7,899 nt of DNA from JBAROU01 sp049642385 (GTDB lineage: Bacteria > Chloroflexota > Dehalococcoidia > DSTF01 > RBG-16-68-14), in NCBI GenBank assembly GCA_049642385.1, contig JBAROU010000157.1:1-7899 (forward strand). Direction: 5' to 3'. Below the pieces are notes generated by a model, which saw only the letters and a program-made list of their open reading frames with translations, did not search any database and was not told where the DNA came from. This document shows positions 1 to 6,052 of this stretch, piece by piece; the first letter of the stretch is position 1; every line of letters begins with the position of its first letter. A program made the position numbers and the translations under genes.

Positions 1-648
1 GATCTGTCCTCCACCATCCACCGCGAGCCGCTCTGGGCTACCCGCTTCTTCCGGCAAGGCAAACTCATCCGATGAACCGTCGGCGTTGATGGCGATCAGG
101 TACGGGTAATGATCCCGTGACACCCACACTGTTCCCTCTTGGTCGACTGCGATGTCGTAGATAAGAGTCGTAGGTGGCTCTGACCCTGTTTCGATCTTCC
201 TGGGATCAAGCGGCACATCTATCCGCTTGATTGCCTCCGTCACGCTATCCACTTCCAGAAGCGTCGATTCCCAAGCTACCAGAACCTTACCTTCGCGGCG
301 ACCGCTCCCCACCTCGATCCGCGCGATGAACGGACTGACATCATCACTTGGCAGAGTAGTCTCTTCCACAAGGGCGGTGCTTGGGTCATAACTCACCAGT
401 GCATTTGTCGGTTGACTCTCCTCGCCAGAAGCTGGTGTCAGCGCAAGGAACCAAAGGATACCATTGCTGTCAACGGCCATGTCTGTCACTGGCGCAGGCA
501 GATCTGATAGCAGTGCTGGCCACTGAACACTCCGTTCTGGCGCTTGGACCTGTGACTCGCTCCGTCCTCCGAACAAGAGCGTCAGGACGAGCGCGGTTGC
601 CAGCCCGATCGTGGCCGCGATGACGACGGCGAACACCCGCCATTTCAT
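1..648 (-). CDS. membrane-anchored beta-propeller-like protein, C-terminus cut by left window edge
   Basis: Read on the minus strand from the ATG at 648-646, the frame stays open for 216 codons to the window edge, so the C-terminus is missing. Residues 5-27 are one hydrophobic segment after a short basic start (MKWR), giving a signal anchor or uncleaved signal peptide with the rest outside the membrane. Three similar strands follow: DMAVDSNGILWF (56-67), DIAVDQEGTVWV (165-176) and RLAVDGGG (207-214). The pattern hydrophobic-A-V-D-x-x-G-x-hydrophobic-W is typical of NHL, SMP-30/gluconolactonase and streptogramin-lyase (Vgb-like) propeller blades. No catalytic residues can be assigned, so lyase, lactonase or simple binding roles stay open. 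A GGGGAG ribosome site lies just before the ATG. GC is about 58%, lower than the neighbours. The gene and its start are fairly secure; the function is not known. Confidence 0.8.
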   Translation of the reverse strand, partial: MKWRVFAVVIAATIGLATALVLTLLFGGRSESQVQAPERSVQWPALLSDLPAPVTDMAVDSNGILWFLALTPASGEESQPTNALVSYDPSTALVEETTLPSDDVSPFIARIEVGSGRREGKVLVAWESTLLEVDSVTEAIKRIDVPLDPRKIETGSEPPTTLIYDIAVDQEGTVWVSRDHYPYLIAINADGSSDEFALPEEAGSPERLAVDGGGQI

Positions 649-657
649 GGCTCCCCT

Positions 658-686
658 ATTGTAACGAGTTTGACGAGGCGTGTCAG
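658..686 (-). promoter_or_regulatory. sigma70-like promoter of the propeller gene
   Basis: On the minus strand CTGACA (686-681, five of six consensus bases) is followed after exactly 17 nt by TACAAT (663-658, five of six). It is the strongest promoter-like pair I see on this strand. Only 9 nt separate the -10 box from the ATG at 648, so the predicted transcript would start within a few bases of the start codon. Confidence 0.6.
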
Positions 687-774
687 TCCTACAGCTCGTC
701 CCAGAACGTATCGATCAGCTCGTCCGGCAGGTCGAACGCCACACCCGCCACGCAGGATCGCGAGCGTACACGTA

Positions 775-1224
775 TTACGATGCTACCAACGGACGCACAG
801 CATCACCGACGCGGATCACGCCGTCGTTCAGTATCTCGCACTTGAGCCCGGCCCGGTGAACCAGCCCCTGCAGCACACGATCATCGGTCAGCGACGCCAG
901 GGTGGCACAGGGTTCGCTCAGCCGCAGGCCTCGAAGCGCCACGTCGCCGACCTGGAAGTCCTGGCCGACGAGGTCGTTCAGCGGCACGTCGCGCGTGACG
1001 ATGTTCCGGCGTGCGTCTTTGTGGTCGAGCTTCAGGCCCGTGTCGCGCTCCATCGCCTCGATCGCCTCCGCCGCGATCAGCGAAACTTGGCTGTCCGGCT
1101 TCGTGTCGAAGTAACGGTCGCCTTCCAGCCCTTTGCCCGCAACTGCGCGCGCCTCGTCGAGCGAGCGCATCGGCCCGCCACTGGCCGCCGTAACGTTGAT
1201 AGAAAGCACGTTGCCTTGATACAT
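775..1224 (-). CDS. stand-alone MOSC-domain protein
   Basis: This 149-residue protein is a single MOSC domain, the beta-barrel fold related to the C-terminus of molybdenum cofactor sulfurases. MOSC proteins bind sulfur or molybdenum cofactor and often handle persulfide sulfur or N-hydroxylated substrates; the role of short single-domain members is largely unknown. Visible family marks are GKGLEGDRYF (30-39), RRNIVTR (72-78), VGDVALRG (92-99) and LSEPCATL (102-109), in which Cys106 is the conserved, probably sulfur-carrying cysteine. The protein ends in the usual strand IRVGDAV. I start it at the ATG at 1224 because GGAG lies 4 nt and AAGGAG 11 nt upstream. The longer frame, from 1317, runs back into the fucosidase coding region and its extra residues look unlike the family. 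The 61-nt gap to the fucosidase holds a promoter and a hairpin. No molybdenum-cofactor gene is nearby to suggest a partner. Confidence 0.88.
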   Translation of the reverse strand: MYQGNVLSINVTAASGGPMRSLDEARAVAGKGLEGDRYFDTKPDSQVSLIAAEAIEAMERDTGLKLDHKDARRNIVTRDVPLNDLVGQDFQVGDVALRGLRLSEPCATLASLTDDRVLQGLVHRAGLKCEILNDGVIRVGDAVRPLVAS

Positions 1225-1234
1225 AGCGCTCCAC

Positions 1235-1251
1235 ACTCCTTGCTTAGGAGT
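1235..1251 (-). promoter_or_regulatory. perfect hairpin overlapping the MOSC ribosome binding site
   Basis: ACTCCT (1235-1240) and AGGAGT (1246-1251) are a perfect 6-bp inverted repeat around a 5-nt loop. In minus-strand RNA the AAGGAG ribosome-binding sequence (1241-1236) falls mostly in the 3' arm and would be paired. There is no following U-run, so it does not look like a terminator. Base pairing is seen directly; a regulatory role is inference. Confidence 0.4.
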
Positions 1252-1278
1252 ATAGAAGCTCGCCTGAACGGGGGACAA
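1249..1278 (-). promoter_or_regulatory. candidate promoter of the MOSC gene
   Basis: On the minus strand TTGTCC (1278-1273, four of six) is followed after 18 nt by TATACT (1254-1249, five of six). A transcript would start near 1242, leaving a leader of about 18 nt before the ATG at 1224. The site sits in the gap after the fucosidase gene, so MOSC may be expressed separately from the genes upstream. Confidence 0.45.
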
Positions 1279-1285
1279 GGCGAAG

Positions 1286-2536
1286 TTACGCCGGCCCCGC
1301 CCCGAACTCCAGCGCAAGCACCGTCGCGTACGGGTCGACCGCGCCCTCCGGCACCTCCACCGTCACCTCGCCCACGGGGTCTTGGTTGAACTGCGCCTCG
1401 ATGATGCCCGTGCGGGTGTCGAAGGGCAGCTCCTCACCCGTCGAGAGCGCCCGCACCGAACGCAGCCGCTTGATGTGCACTCCCCGCACGGAGACGGTGT
1501 CGTACGGGCGCAGCAGTAGGTGGACGTACACCGTATCGCCGCGCCGCGTCGAAGGCCCGTAGCACTGCCACGGCTCCAGCCCCGGCGTCGTGCCGACGAT
1601 GCTCTCCGAATTGCGCGCCATCCAGCGCTCGACATCGCCGAGACGTTCCAGCGTTTCCGGCTGGAGCCGGCCATCGCCCATCGGCCCGACGTTGAGCAGC
1701 AGGTTACCGCCGCGACCGGCCACCTCGCACAGCGTATGGATTAGCTGCCGCGACGACTTCCAGCGCTGGTCGTCCCTGTTGTAGCCCCAGCTCTCGTTCA
1801 TCGTCATACACGCCTCCCAGGCGCGCGATGGTGGCTGCGCGGGCACGAACTGCTCCGGCGTCTCGAAGTCGCCGACGCCGGGCAGGCGATTGTTCATCTG
1901 GATCTCCGGCTGCAACGAGCGGATCAGCTCCTCCAGCTCCTTCGCCTTCCACTGCTCAGGCGTCCGCTCCCAGCCACCGTCGAACCAGAGCACATCGATC
2001 GTTCCGTAGTCAGTGAGCAGCTCGCGGATCTGCGCGAACATGAACTCCCGGAAGCGGTCCCACGCGCCCGGCTGCGGCTGCGGCCACTGGCCGATGCGGT
2101 ACGGCTTGTCTTCTTCTCGGAACGCCGGATAGTCTGCGTGGTGCCAGTCGATCAGCGAGTAGTACACGCCGACGCGCAGCCCTTCGTCGCGCATCGCGTC
2201 GAAGAACTCGCGCACGATGTCACGCCCGAACGGCACGTGTTGGATCGAGAAGTCGGAGTGTTTCGTGTGATACATCGCGAAGCCGTCGTGGTGCTTCGTC
2301 GTGATCACGGCGTACTGCATGCCCAGGCGCTTCGCCATGCGCGCCAGCTCGCGCGCGTCCCACGCTTGCGGGTCGAACGTCGCCGCCGTCGAGTGGTATT
2401 CGTCGACGGGCACGTCCTGGCAAAGCGGCAGCGCGAACGAGCCGCCCACCAGCGGCCAGGAGACCTCCAGTCCGCGCTGGCTACAGTGCGACCAGTGGAC
2501 GAAGAGCCCGAAGCGTGCCGTGTCGAACCAGGTCAT
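1286..2536 (-). CDS. alpha-L-fucosidase, glycoside hydrolase family GH29, cytosolic
   Basis: The enzyme hydrolyses terminal alpha-L-fucose from glycans or glycosides with retention of configuration. Family marks run in order: WFDTARFGLFVHW (3-15), KHHDGFAMY (81-89), GVYYSLIDWHH (123-133), VLWFDGGWE (182-190), where Asp186 matches the catalytic nucleophile, NNR (215-217), GDFETPEQ (222-229), WEACMTMNESWGYN (240-253) and GGNLLLNVGPMGDG (276-289). Glu241 occupies the W-E position that holds the acid/base (Glu266) in the Thermotoga enzyme as I recall it; that is an alignment by eye. A beta-sandwich-like tail follows from about residue 310. The 416 residues begin directly at the barrel with no signal peptide, so it should act in the cytosol on imported fucosides. 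The start is forced: the frame has a stop at 2578-2576 and no other start codon before 2536; its ribosome site (GGGTGG) is weak. It lies 34 nt after the acyl-CoA dehydrogenase and probably shares its transcript. Confidence 0.93.
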   Translation of the reverse strand: MTWFDTARFGLFVHWSHCSQRGLEVSWPLVGGSFALPLCQDVPVDEYHSTAATFDPQAWDARELARMAKRLGMQYAVITTKHHDGFAMYHTKHSDFSIQHVPFGRDIVREFFDAMRDEGLRVGVYYSLIDWHHADYPAFREEDKPYRIGQWPQPQPGAWDRFREFMFAQIRELLTDYGTIDVLWFDGGWERTPEQWKAKELEELIRSLQPEIQMNNRLPGVGDFETPEQFVPAQPPSRAWEACMTMNESWGYNRDDQRWKSSRQLIHTLCEVAGRGGNLLLNVGPMGDGRLQPETLERLGDVERWMARNSESIVGTTPGLEPWQCYGPSTRRGDTVYVHLLLRPYDTVSVRGVHIKRLRSVRALSTGEELPFDTRTGIIEAQFNQDPVGEVTVEVPEGAVDPYATVLALEFGAGPA

Positions 2537-2570
2537 GCCACCCGATACCTGTAGCTCGAAGCCTTGCGTG

Positions 2571-3815
2571 CTATGTCAGGTGCAGGCCCGAGATCGCCCG
2601 CGCGATGACGAGGCGCTGGATCTCAGACGTGCCTTCGAAGATCGTGAATATCTTGGCGTCGCGATGCCAGCGCTCCACGGGCGTCTCGCGCACGTAGCCC
2701 ATCCCACCGAGGATCTGGATCGCGCGCTCCGTCACCCACACCGATACCTCGCCCGCCTTCAGCTTCGACATCGAACCTTCGGCTGAGTCGAACGGCTTGC
2801 GCGTGCGCGCCATCCACGCGGCGCGCCACACGAGCAGTCGTGCGGCGTCGATCTCCATCTTCATGTCGGCGAGCGTGAACGCGATCGCCTGGTTCTCGAT
2901 GATCGGCCTGCCAAACTGCGCGCGTTCCTTCGCGTACTCCAGCGCGTACTCATACGCCGCCCGTGCGACGCCTACCGCCATCGCGCCCACCGCCGGTCGC
3001 GTCGACTCGAACGTCGCCATTGCAGCCTGCACGCCTGTGCGCGCGCCTTCCCGCGCCTTCGCCAACCGCGCTTCCAGTTTCTCCTTGCCGCCCAGCAGGC
3101 AGCTACCAGGCACGCGCACGTCATCCAGGAACACCTCAGCGGTATGCGACGCCCGGATGCCGTGCTTCATGAACTTCGCGCCCTGCGTCAGTCCCTGCGT
3201 CCCCGGCGGCACGACGAACGATGCCTGGCCGCGCGCACCCAGGTCGTGATCGACCGATGCGACGACCACGTGCACCGCCGCGATCCCGCCGTTCGAGATC
3301 CACGTCTTCTGGCCGTTCAACACCCACTCGTCCTTCGCCTCGTCGTAGACCGCGCGGGTCTTGAGCGACGAAACGTCCGAACCAGCGTCCGGTTCCGAGA
3401 CGCAGAACGCGCCCAGCTTCACATCTTCCGGCGTGCCGAAGCATTGAGGAATCCATTCGCCCATCTGTTCCGGCGTGCCGTTGCCGGCGATCGCCGCCAC
3501 CGCGAGCGATGTCCCCATGATCGCCATGCCGATGCCCGCGTCGCCCCAGAAGATCTCCTCGATCGCAATCGGGAGCATCAGCCCTGTCGGATCCGACGTC
3601 ACGTGCCCCAGGAACTGCGCCCCGTAGAGGCCGATCTTCGCTGCTTCCTGGATGATCGGCCAGGGCGTCTCCTCGCGCTCGTCCCATTCGTGGCCCGCCG
3701 GACGGATCACGTCCTGCGCGAACCCATGTACCCACTCCTGGAGTTGGCGCTGCTCCTCGTTCAGGTCGAGCGAAAAGGTTACGTCTGTTTTGGTTGCGGT
3801 GTCTGCCATTGCCAC
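2571..3815 (-). CDS. acyl-CoA dehydrogenase (FAD-dependent)
   Basis: This 414-residue flavoprotein should remove two hydrogens from an acyl-CoA to give the trans-2-enoyl-CoA, passing electrons to electron-transfer flavoprotein. The three ACAD domains are present: an N-terminal helical part (about 15-130), the middle beta domain with the flavin/substrate signature CVSEPDAGSD and WISNGG, and a C-terminal helical domain with RAQFGRPI, QILGGMGYV and ERWHRDAKI. Glu394 in IFEGTSEIQ stands where the catalytic base of short- and medium-chain enzymes lies. A charged stretch (about 244-266, KEKLEARLAKAREGAR) is inserted before the C-terminal domain compared with typical members. I use the GTG at 3815: GGAGGT (3832-3827) lies 11 nt upstream, against 17 nt for the in-frame ATG at 3809. 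It follows the LLM oxidoreductase by 59 nt and precedes the fucosidase by 34 nt. Chain-length or branched-chain specificity cannot be assigned. Confidence 0.93.
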   Translation of the reverse strand: MAMADTATKTDVTFSLDLNEEQRQLQEWVHGFAQDVIRPAGHEWDEREETPWPIIQEAAKIGLYGAQFLGHVTSDPTGLMLPIAIEEIFWGDAGIGMAIMGTSLAVAAIAGNGTPEQMGEWIPQCFGTPEDVKLGAFCVSEPDAGSDVSSLKTRAVYDEAKDEWVLNGQKTWISNGGIAAVHVVVASVDHDLGARGQASFVVPPGTQGLTQGAKFMKHGIRASHTAEVFLDDVRVPGSCLLGGKEKLEARLAKAREGARTGVQAAMATFESTRPAVGAMAVGVARAAYEYALEYAKERAQFGRPIIENQAIAFTLADMKMEIDAARLLVWRAAWMARTRKPFDSAEGSMSKLKAGEVSVWVTERAIQILGGMGYVRETPVERWHRDAKIFTIFEGTSEIQRLVIARAISGLHLT

Positions 3816-3874
3816 GATGTTCTGCTACCTCCGCCTTGCAGGTTAGCAACTGACGCACATTCGCGCGAGGCGCT

Positions 3875-4942
3875 TCACGCGTGCGCGGGCGTCGCTTCCT
3901 GATTCACAGCGTTGACAAGATCGACCGTTCGTGCCAACGTTTCCAGACGTTCCTTCACGTTTCTCCCGATAGGGTCTACGCGCAGCGTTATCACGCCCGC
4001 ATCTCGATACGTCCGGAGTCGCTCCTTCACCATGTCTTCCGTGCCCAGCAGGTTCGTCTTCACGGCAAGCTCGTCCGGCACGCGCTGCGCCGCCTCGTCG
4101 CGCTTCCCATCGAGCCAAAGCTTCTGCACCTCAACCGCCACGTCCTGGTAGCCCGCGCGCTGGAAAGCCGCGTTGTAAAAGTTGTGCTGTCGCGAACCCA
4201 TCGCGCCGAGTGTGAACGCCAGCCCCTGCTTCCGTCGCTGGATCAGCCCGTCAACGTCGTCCGAAAACGCCACGGTGCCGCCGGCCTGCAGATCGATGTC
4301 GTCGAACGAGCGACCCGCGCGCTCGGCGCCGGCCCGGATGTGGTCGAAGAACACGTCCGCGTGCTCCGGCATGAACGAAGTGCCCAGCCAGCCATCCGCC
4401 AGCTCGCCCGTCATCTCCAGGCTCTTCGGACCGAGCGTCGCCAAGTACACCGGGATGTGTTCGCGCGGCGTTGAGCTCGCTCGCAGCGGCTTGCCCTCGC
4501 CGCCGGGGAGGGGCAACTCATAGATCTTGCCTTTGTAGCTCACCCGCTCACCCGACGATACCAGCCGCATGATCTCAATGATCTCACGCATGCGCTGGAG
4601 CGGTTGCTTGAACGGAATGCCGTGCCACCCCTCGATCACCTGCGGCCCGCTCGCGCCCAGGCCCACGATGAACCGGCCTTGCGAGAGCGATTCCATCGTC
4701 ATCGCCGTCATCGCGACGAGCGCGGGTGTGCGCGTGCCCGCTTGCATGATGCCCGTGCCCAGCATGATCCGCGTTGTCTTCGCCGCCAGGTACGCCAGCG
4801 GCGTCACCGCGTCGTTGCCCCACGCTTCGGCGGACCAGACGCTGTGCACCCCGAGGCGCTCGGCCTCCTGCACGAACGTCGCCACATCCTCCCAGTCATC
4901 GCGCGCGGCGCCAACAGCGCCCACCGTAATCGATACCCTCAT
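3875..4942 (-). CDS. LLM-class F420-dependent oxidoreductase
   Basis: This 355-residue protein belongs to the bacterial luciferase-like superfamily, a TIM barrel that binds coenzyme F420 or FMN. Diagnostic stretches are EAERLGVHSVWSAEAWGNDA (26-45), AAKTTRIMLGTGIMQ (53-67), then QGRFIVGLGASGPQVIEGWH (88-107), followed by KPL, IPVYLATLGPKSLEMTGELADGWL and a C-terminal PDEL...LLGTEDMVKERL. The SGPQVIEGW stretch and overall order recall the mycobacterial Rv3520c-type subgroup of F420 enzymes; this is recognition by eye, and the substrate of that group is not established. I start at 4942, because AAGGAGG (4953-4947) precedes that ATG by 4 nt and the family begins at this point; the 25 extra residues of the longer frame (from 5017) are unlike it. 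It is first in the minus-strand run and has an extended -10 promoter about 40 nt upstream. Cofactor choice (F420 over FMN) is probable, not proven. Confidence 0.9.
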   Translation of the reverse strand: MRVSITVGAVGAARDDWEDVATFVQEAERLGVHSVWSAEAWGNDAVTPLAYLAAKTTRIMLGTGIMQAGTRTPALVAMTAMTMESLSQGRFIVGLGASGPQVIEGWHGIPFKQPLQRMREIIEIMRLVSSGERVSYKGKIYELPLPGGEGKPLRASSTPREHIPVYLATLGPKSLEMTGELADGWLGTSFMPEHADVFFDHIRAGAERAGRSFDDIDLQAGGTVAFSDDVDGLIQRRKQGLAFTLGAMGSRQHNFYNAAFQRAGYQDVAVEVQKLWLDGKRDEAAQRVPDELAVKTNLLGTEDMVKERLRTYRDAGVITLRVDPIGRNVKERLETLARTVDLVNAVNQEATPAHA

Positions 4943-4983
4943 GACGCCTCCTTCACCAGCCCCGCCCATGGCAGGGCCTCGCC

Positions 4984-4992
4984 ATAATACCA
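4984..4992 (-). promoter_or_regulatory. extended -10 promoter of the LLM oxidoreductase run
   Basis: The minus strand carries TGGTATTAT: a TG one base before a -10 box (TATTAT, 4989-4984) that matches five of six consensus bases. No good -35 box lies at 16-19 nt, which fits an extended -10 promoter. The predicted start near 4977 gives a leader of about 35 nt. It lies back to back with the plus-strand promoter at 5049-5077. Confidence 0.45.
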
Positions 4993-5048
4993 CCTGATGT
5001 TCCCCCTCATCCCTCAACGAACGTGCAACCCCCTCCTCGTCCGCCCGT

Positions 5049-5077
5049 TTGACTCGTTCCGGCCTCCCGGGTACGAT
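5049..5077 (+). promoter_or_regulatory. sigma70-like promoter of the LPATG surface protein gene
   Basis: TTGACT (5049-5054, five of six) is followed after exactly 17 nt by TACGAT (5072-5077, four of six). The predicted start near 5084 gives a leader of about 38 nt. The leader carries a 5-bp inverted repeat, GCCTG (5084-5088) with CAGGC (5103-5107), just before the AAGGAG ribosome site at 5110-5115. Confidence 0.6.
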
Positions 5078-5121
5078 ACTCCCGCCTGGGGGTCACCCGC
5101 GACAGGCGCAAGGAGACGACA

Positions 5122-5943
5122 ATGAGGCGGCACATCTTCACGCTGGCTGCATTTATCCTCGCGGCGTCGTCAACGTTCCTCTCGCTCGCCGCGACCCACG
5201 CCAACCCCGACTTCGACTTCGCCGTCGCTGATCCGGCGGGCGACACCTTCGGCGTCGGCCCGGTGCAGCACGATATCGTGTCCGTCTCCGGCGTCTCCGA
5301 CGGAACGAATTTCATCGTCACGGTCGAATTCGCTGACGCTGTCGCGGAGCCGGACTCCGGCTCACCCACCAAGGTGCAGGGCTTCGTCACCTTCGACGCC
5401 GACCAGGATCTCGCCACCGGCATCAATGTCGATGCGGACATCGCCCAATTCTGTCCTGGCCCACTCGGCCTCGGCGCCGAACAGAACCTCCAGCTCTTCA
5501 ACTACGCGGGCGGCGTTGCCCCGCTCTACGACTTCGCCGCCGCGTCATCGACAGACGTTCCCGTCACCTTCGGAGTGAACTCGTTCACTGCCACCATTCC
5601 GATCAGCGCCCTCGGCGGCGATGAGCTGTTCAACTTCGCCGTTCTTGCCGGCGGCAACGATCCCCAGAGCGACGAAGAGATCACCGACTGCGCTCCGGGC
5701 GACGGCGGCTTCATCGACACGGCGGACTACCTTCCCACGCCCACCGTGACGAAAACCGCCCAGCCGCCCACCGTCACACAAGCGCTGCCCACGCCCACCA
5801 GCACGGTCGCCGCGGTCACCCTGCCCGCGACAGGCCTCGATAGCGGCTCACGCGGCGGCTGGCTGCCCTGGCTCCTGCTCGGCGCGGGCGTGGCCGGTGC
5901 AATCGCCGGCCTGGCCGCCTTTTCGCGCCACAGGGCGCGGTAA
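5122..5943 (+). CDS. secreted beta-rich protein with Thr/Pro stalk and LPATG sorting-type C-terminus
   Basis: Function unknown; the layout is that of a surface protein. Residues 1-27 form a signal peptide (basic MRRH, hydrophobic core, likely cleavage near THA-N). Residues 30-200 are acidic and beta-rich, with DPAGDTFGVGPVQHD (37-51) and FDADQDLATG (91-100); they recall DOMON/CBM9-like sandwiches and the second stretch looks like a calcium-binding loop, but neither is certain. Cys111 and Cys190 could form a disulfide. A Thr/Pro stalk (205-233) has three 9-residue units. The end is a complete cell-wall sorting pattern: LPATG (234-238), an 8-residue spacer, a hydrophobic segment (247-267) and a basic tail SRHRAR. 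A sortase would cut between Thr and Gly and link the protein to the wall; if no matching sortase exists, it is simply a C-terminal membrane anchor. AAGGAG lies 6 nt before the ATG. It is transcribed on its own promoter away from the LLM gene. Confidence 0.85.
   Translation: MRRHIFTLAAFILAASSTFLSLAATHANPDFDFAVADPAGDTFGVGPVQHDIVSVSGVSDGTNFIVTVEFADAVAEPDSGSPTKVQGFVTFDADQDLATGINVDADIAQFCPGPLGLGAEQNLQLFNYAGGVAPLYDFAAASSTDVPVTFGVNSFTATIPISALGGDELFNFAVLAGGNDPQSDEEITDCAPGDGGFIDTADYLPTPTVTKTAQPPTVTQALPTPTSTVAAVTLPATGLDSGSRGGWLPWLLLGAGVAGAIAGLAAFSRHRAR
5737..5817 (+). repeat. three 27-nt tandem units coding the Thr/Pro stalk
   Basis: The octamer CGCCCACC occurs at 5738, 5765 and 5792, exactly 27 nt apart and in the same reading frame. 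The units encode TPTVTKTAQ, PPTVTQALP and TPTSTVAAV (residues 206-232). Outside the core the copies have diverged. The period suggests a stalk that grew by in-frame duplication. Confidence 0.65.
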
Positions 5944-5953
5944 GCACCGTAGC

Positions 5954-5971
5954 GGCGACCTTCAAGTCGCC
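5954..5971. repeat. REP-like perfect hairpin between the surface protein gene and nfo
   Basis: GGCGAC (5954-5959) and GTCGCC (5966-5971) pair perfectly around the 6-nt loop CTTCAA, 10 nt after the surface-protein stop codon. There is no T-run after it, so it is a poor intrinsic terminator. The surrounding GTAGCGGCGACC...GTCGCC resembles, from memory, dispersed palindromes of the GTAGGGGCGACC type in some bacterial genomes. Base pairing is certain; its being a repeat family member is inference. Confidence 0.45.
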
Positions 5972-6052
5972 ACCTCATCCGGCTGTCCGCACCACCCGCC
6001 AGACGCTAGACTGCCTCTCGACCACACCTTCACCAGGAAGGAGCCTTCGCCC

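Noticed and set aside
689..751. Short minus-strand reading frame ending in DLPDELIDTFWDEL between MOSC and the propeller gene
   Set aside because: It looks protein-like and could be a decayed gene end or antitoxin-like tail, but only a GTG start is available, no ribosome site precedes it, it is about 20 residues long and its end overlaps the promoter region.
1225..1317. Longer N-terminus for the MOSC protein from the start at 1317
   Set aside because: It overlaps the fucosidase C-terminus, encodes residues unlike the family and would need translation through the hairpin; the ATG at 1224 fits the domain and the ribosome sites better.
670..1389. Long plus-strand open frame opposite MOSC and the end of the fucosidase
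   Set aside because: Its translation is rich in Arg, Pro and His with no recognisable motif; it is the high-GC antisense shadow of two well-supported genes.
3144..3902. Long plus-strand open frame opposite the acyl-CoA dehydrogenase
   Set aside because: It is antisense to a confidently identified gene and shows no domain; typical of high-GC DNA.
4943..5017. Longer N-terminus of the LLM oxidoreductase from 5017
   Set aside because: The extra 25 residues are unlike the family, overlap the extended -10 promoter, and the ATG at 4942 has a strong AAGGAGG site.
5983..6012. Possible nfo promoter CTGTCC-18-TAGACT
   Set aside because: Only three and four of six consensus bases match, which is expected by chance in this composition; too weak to report.
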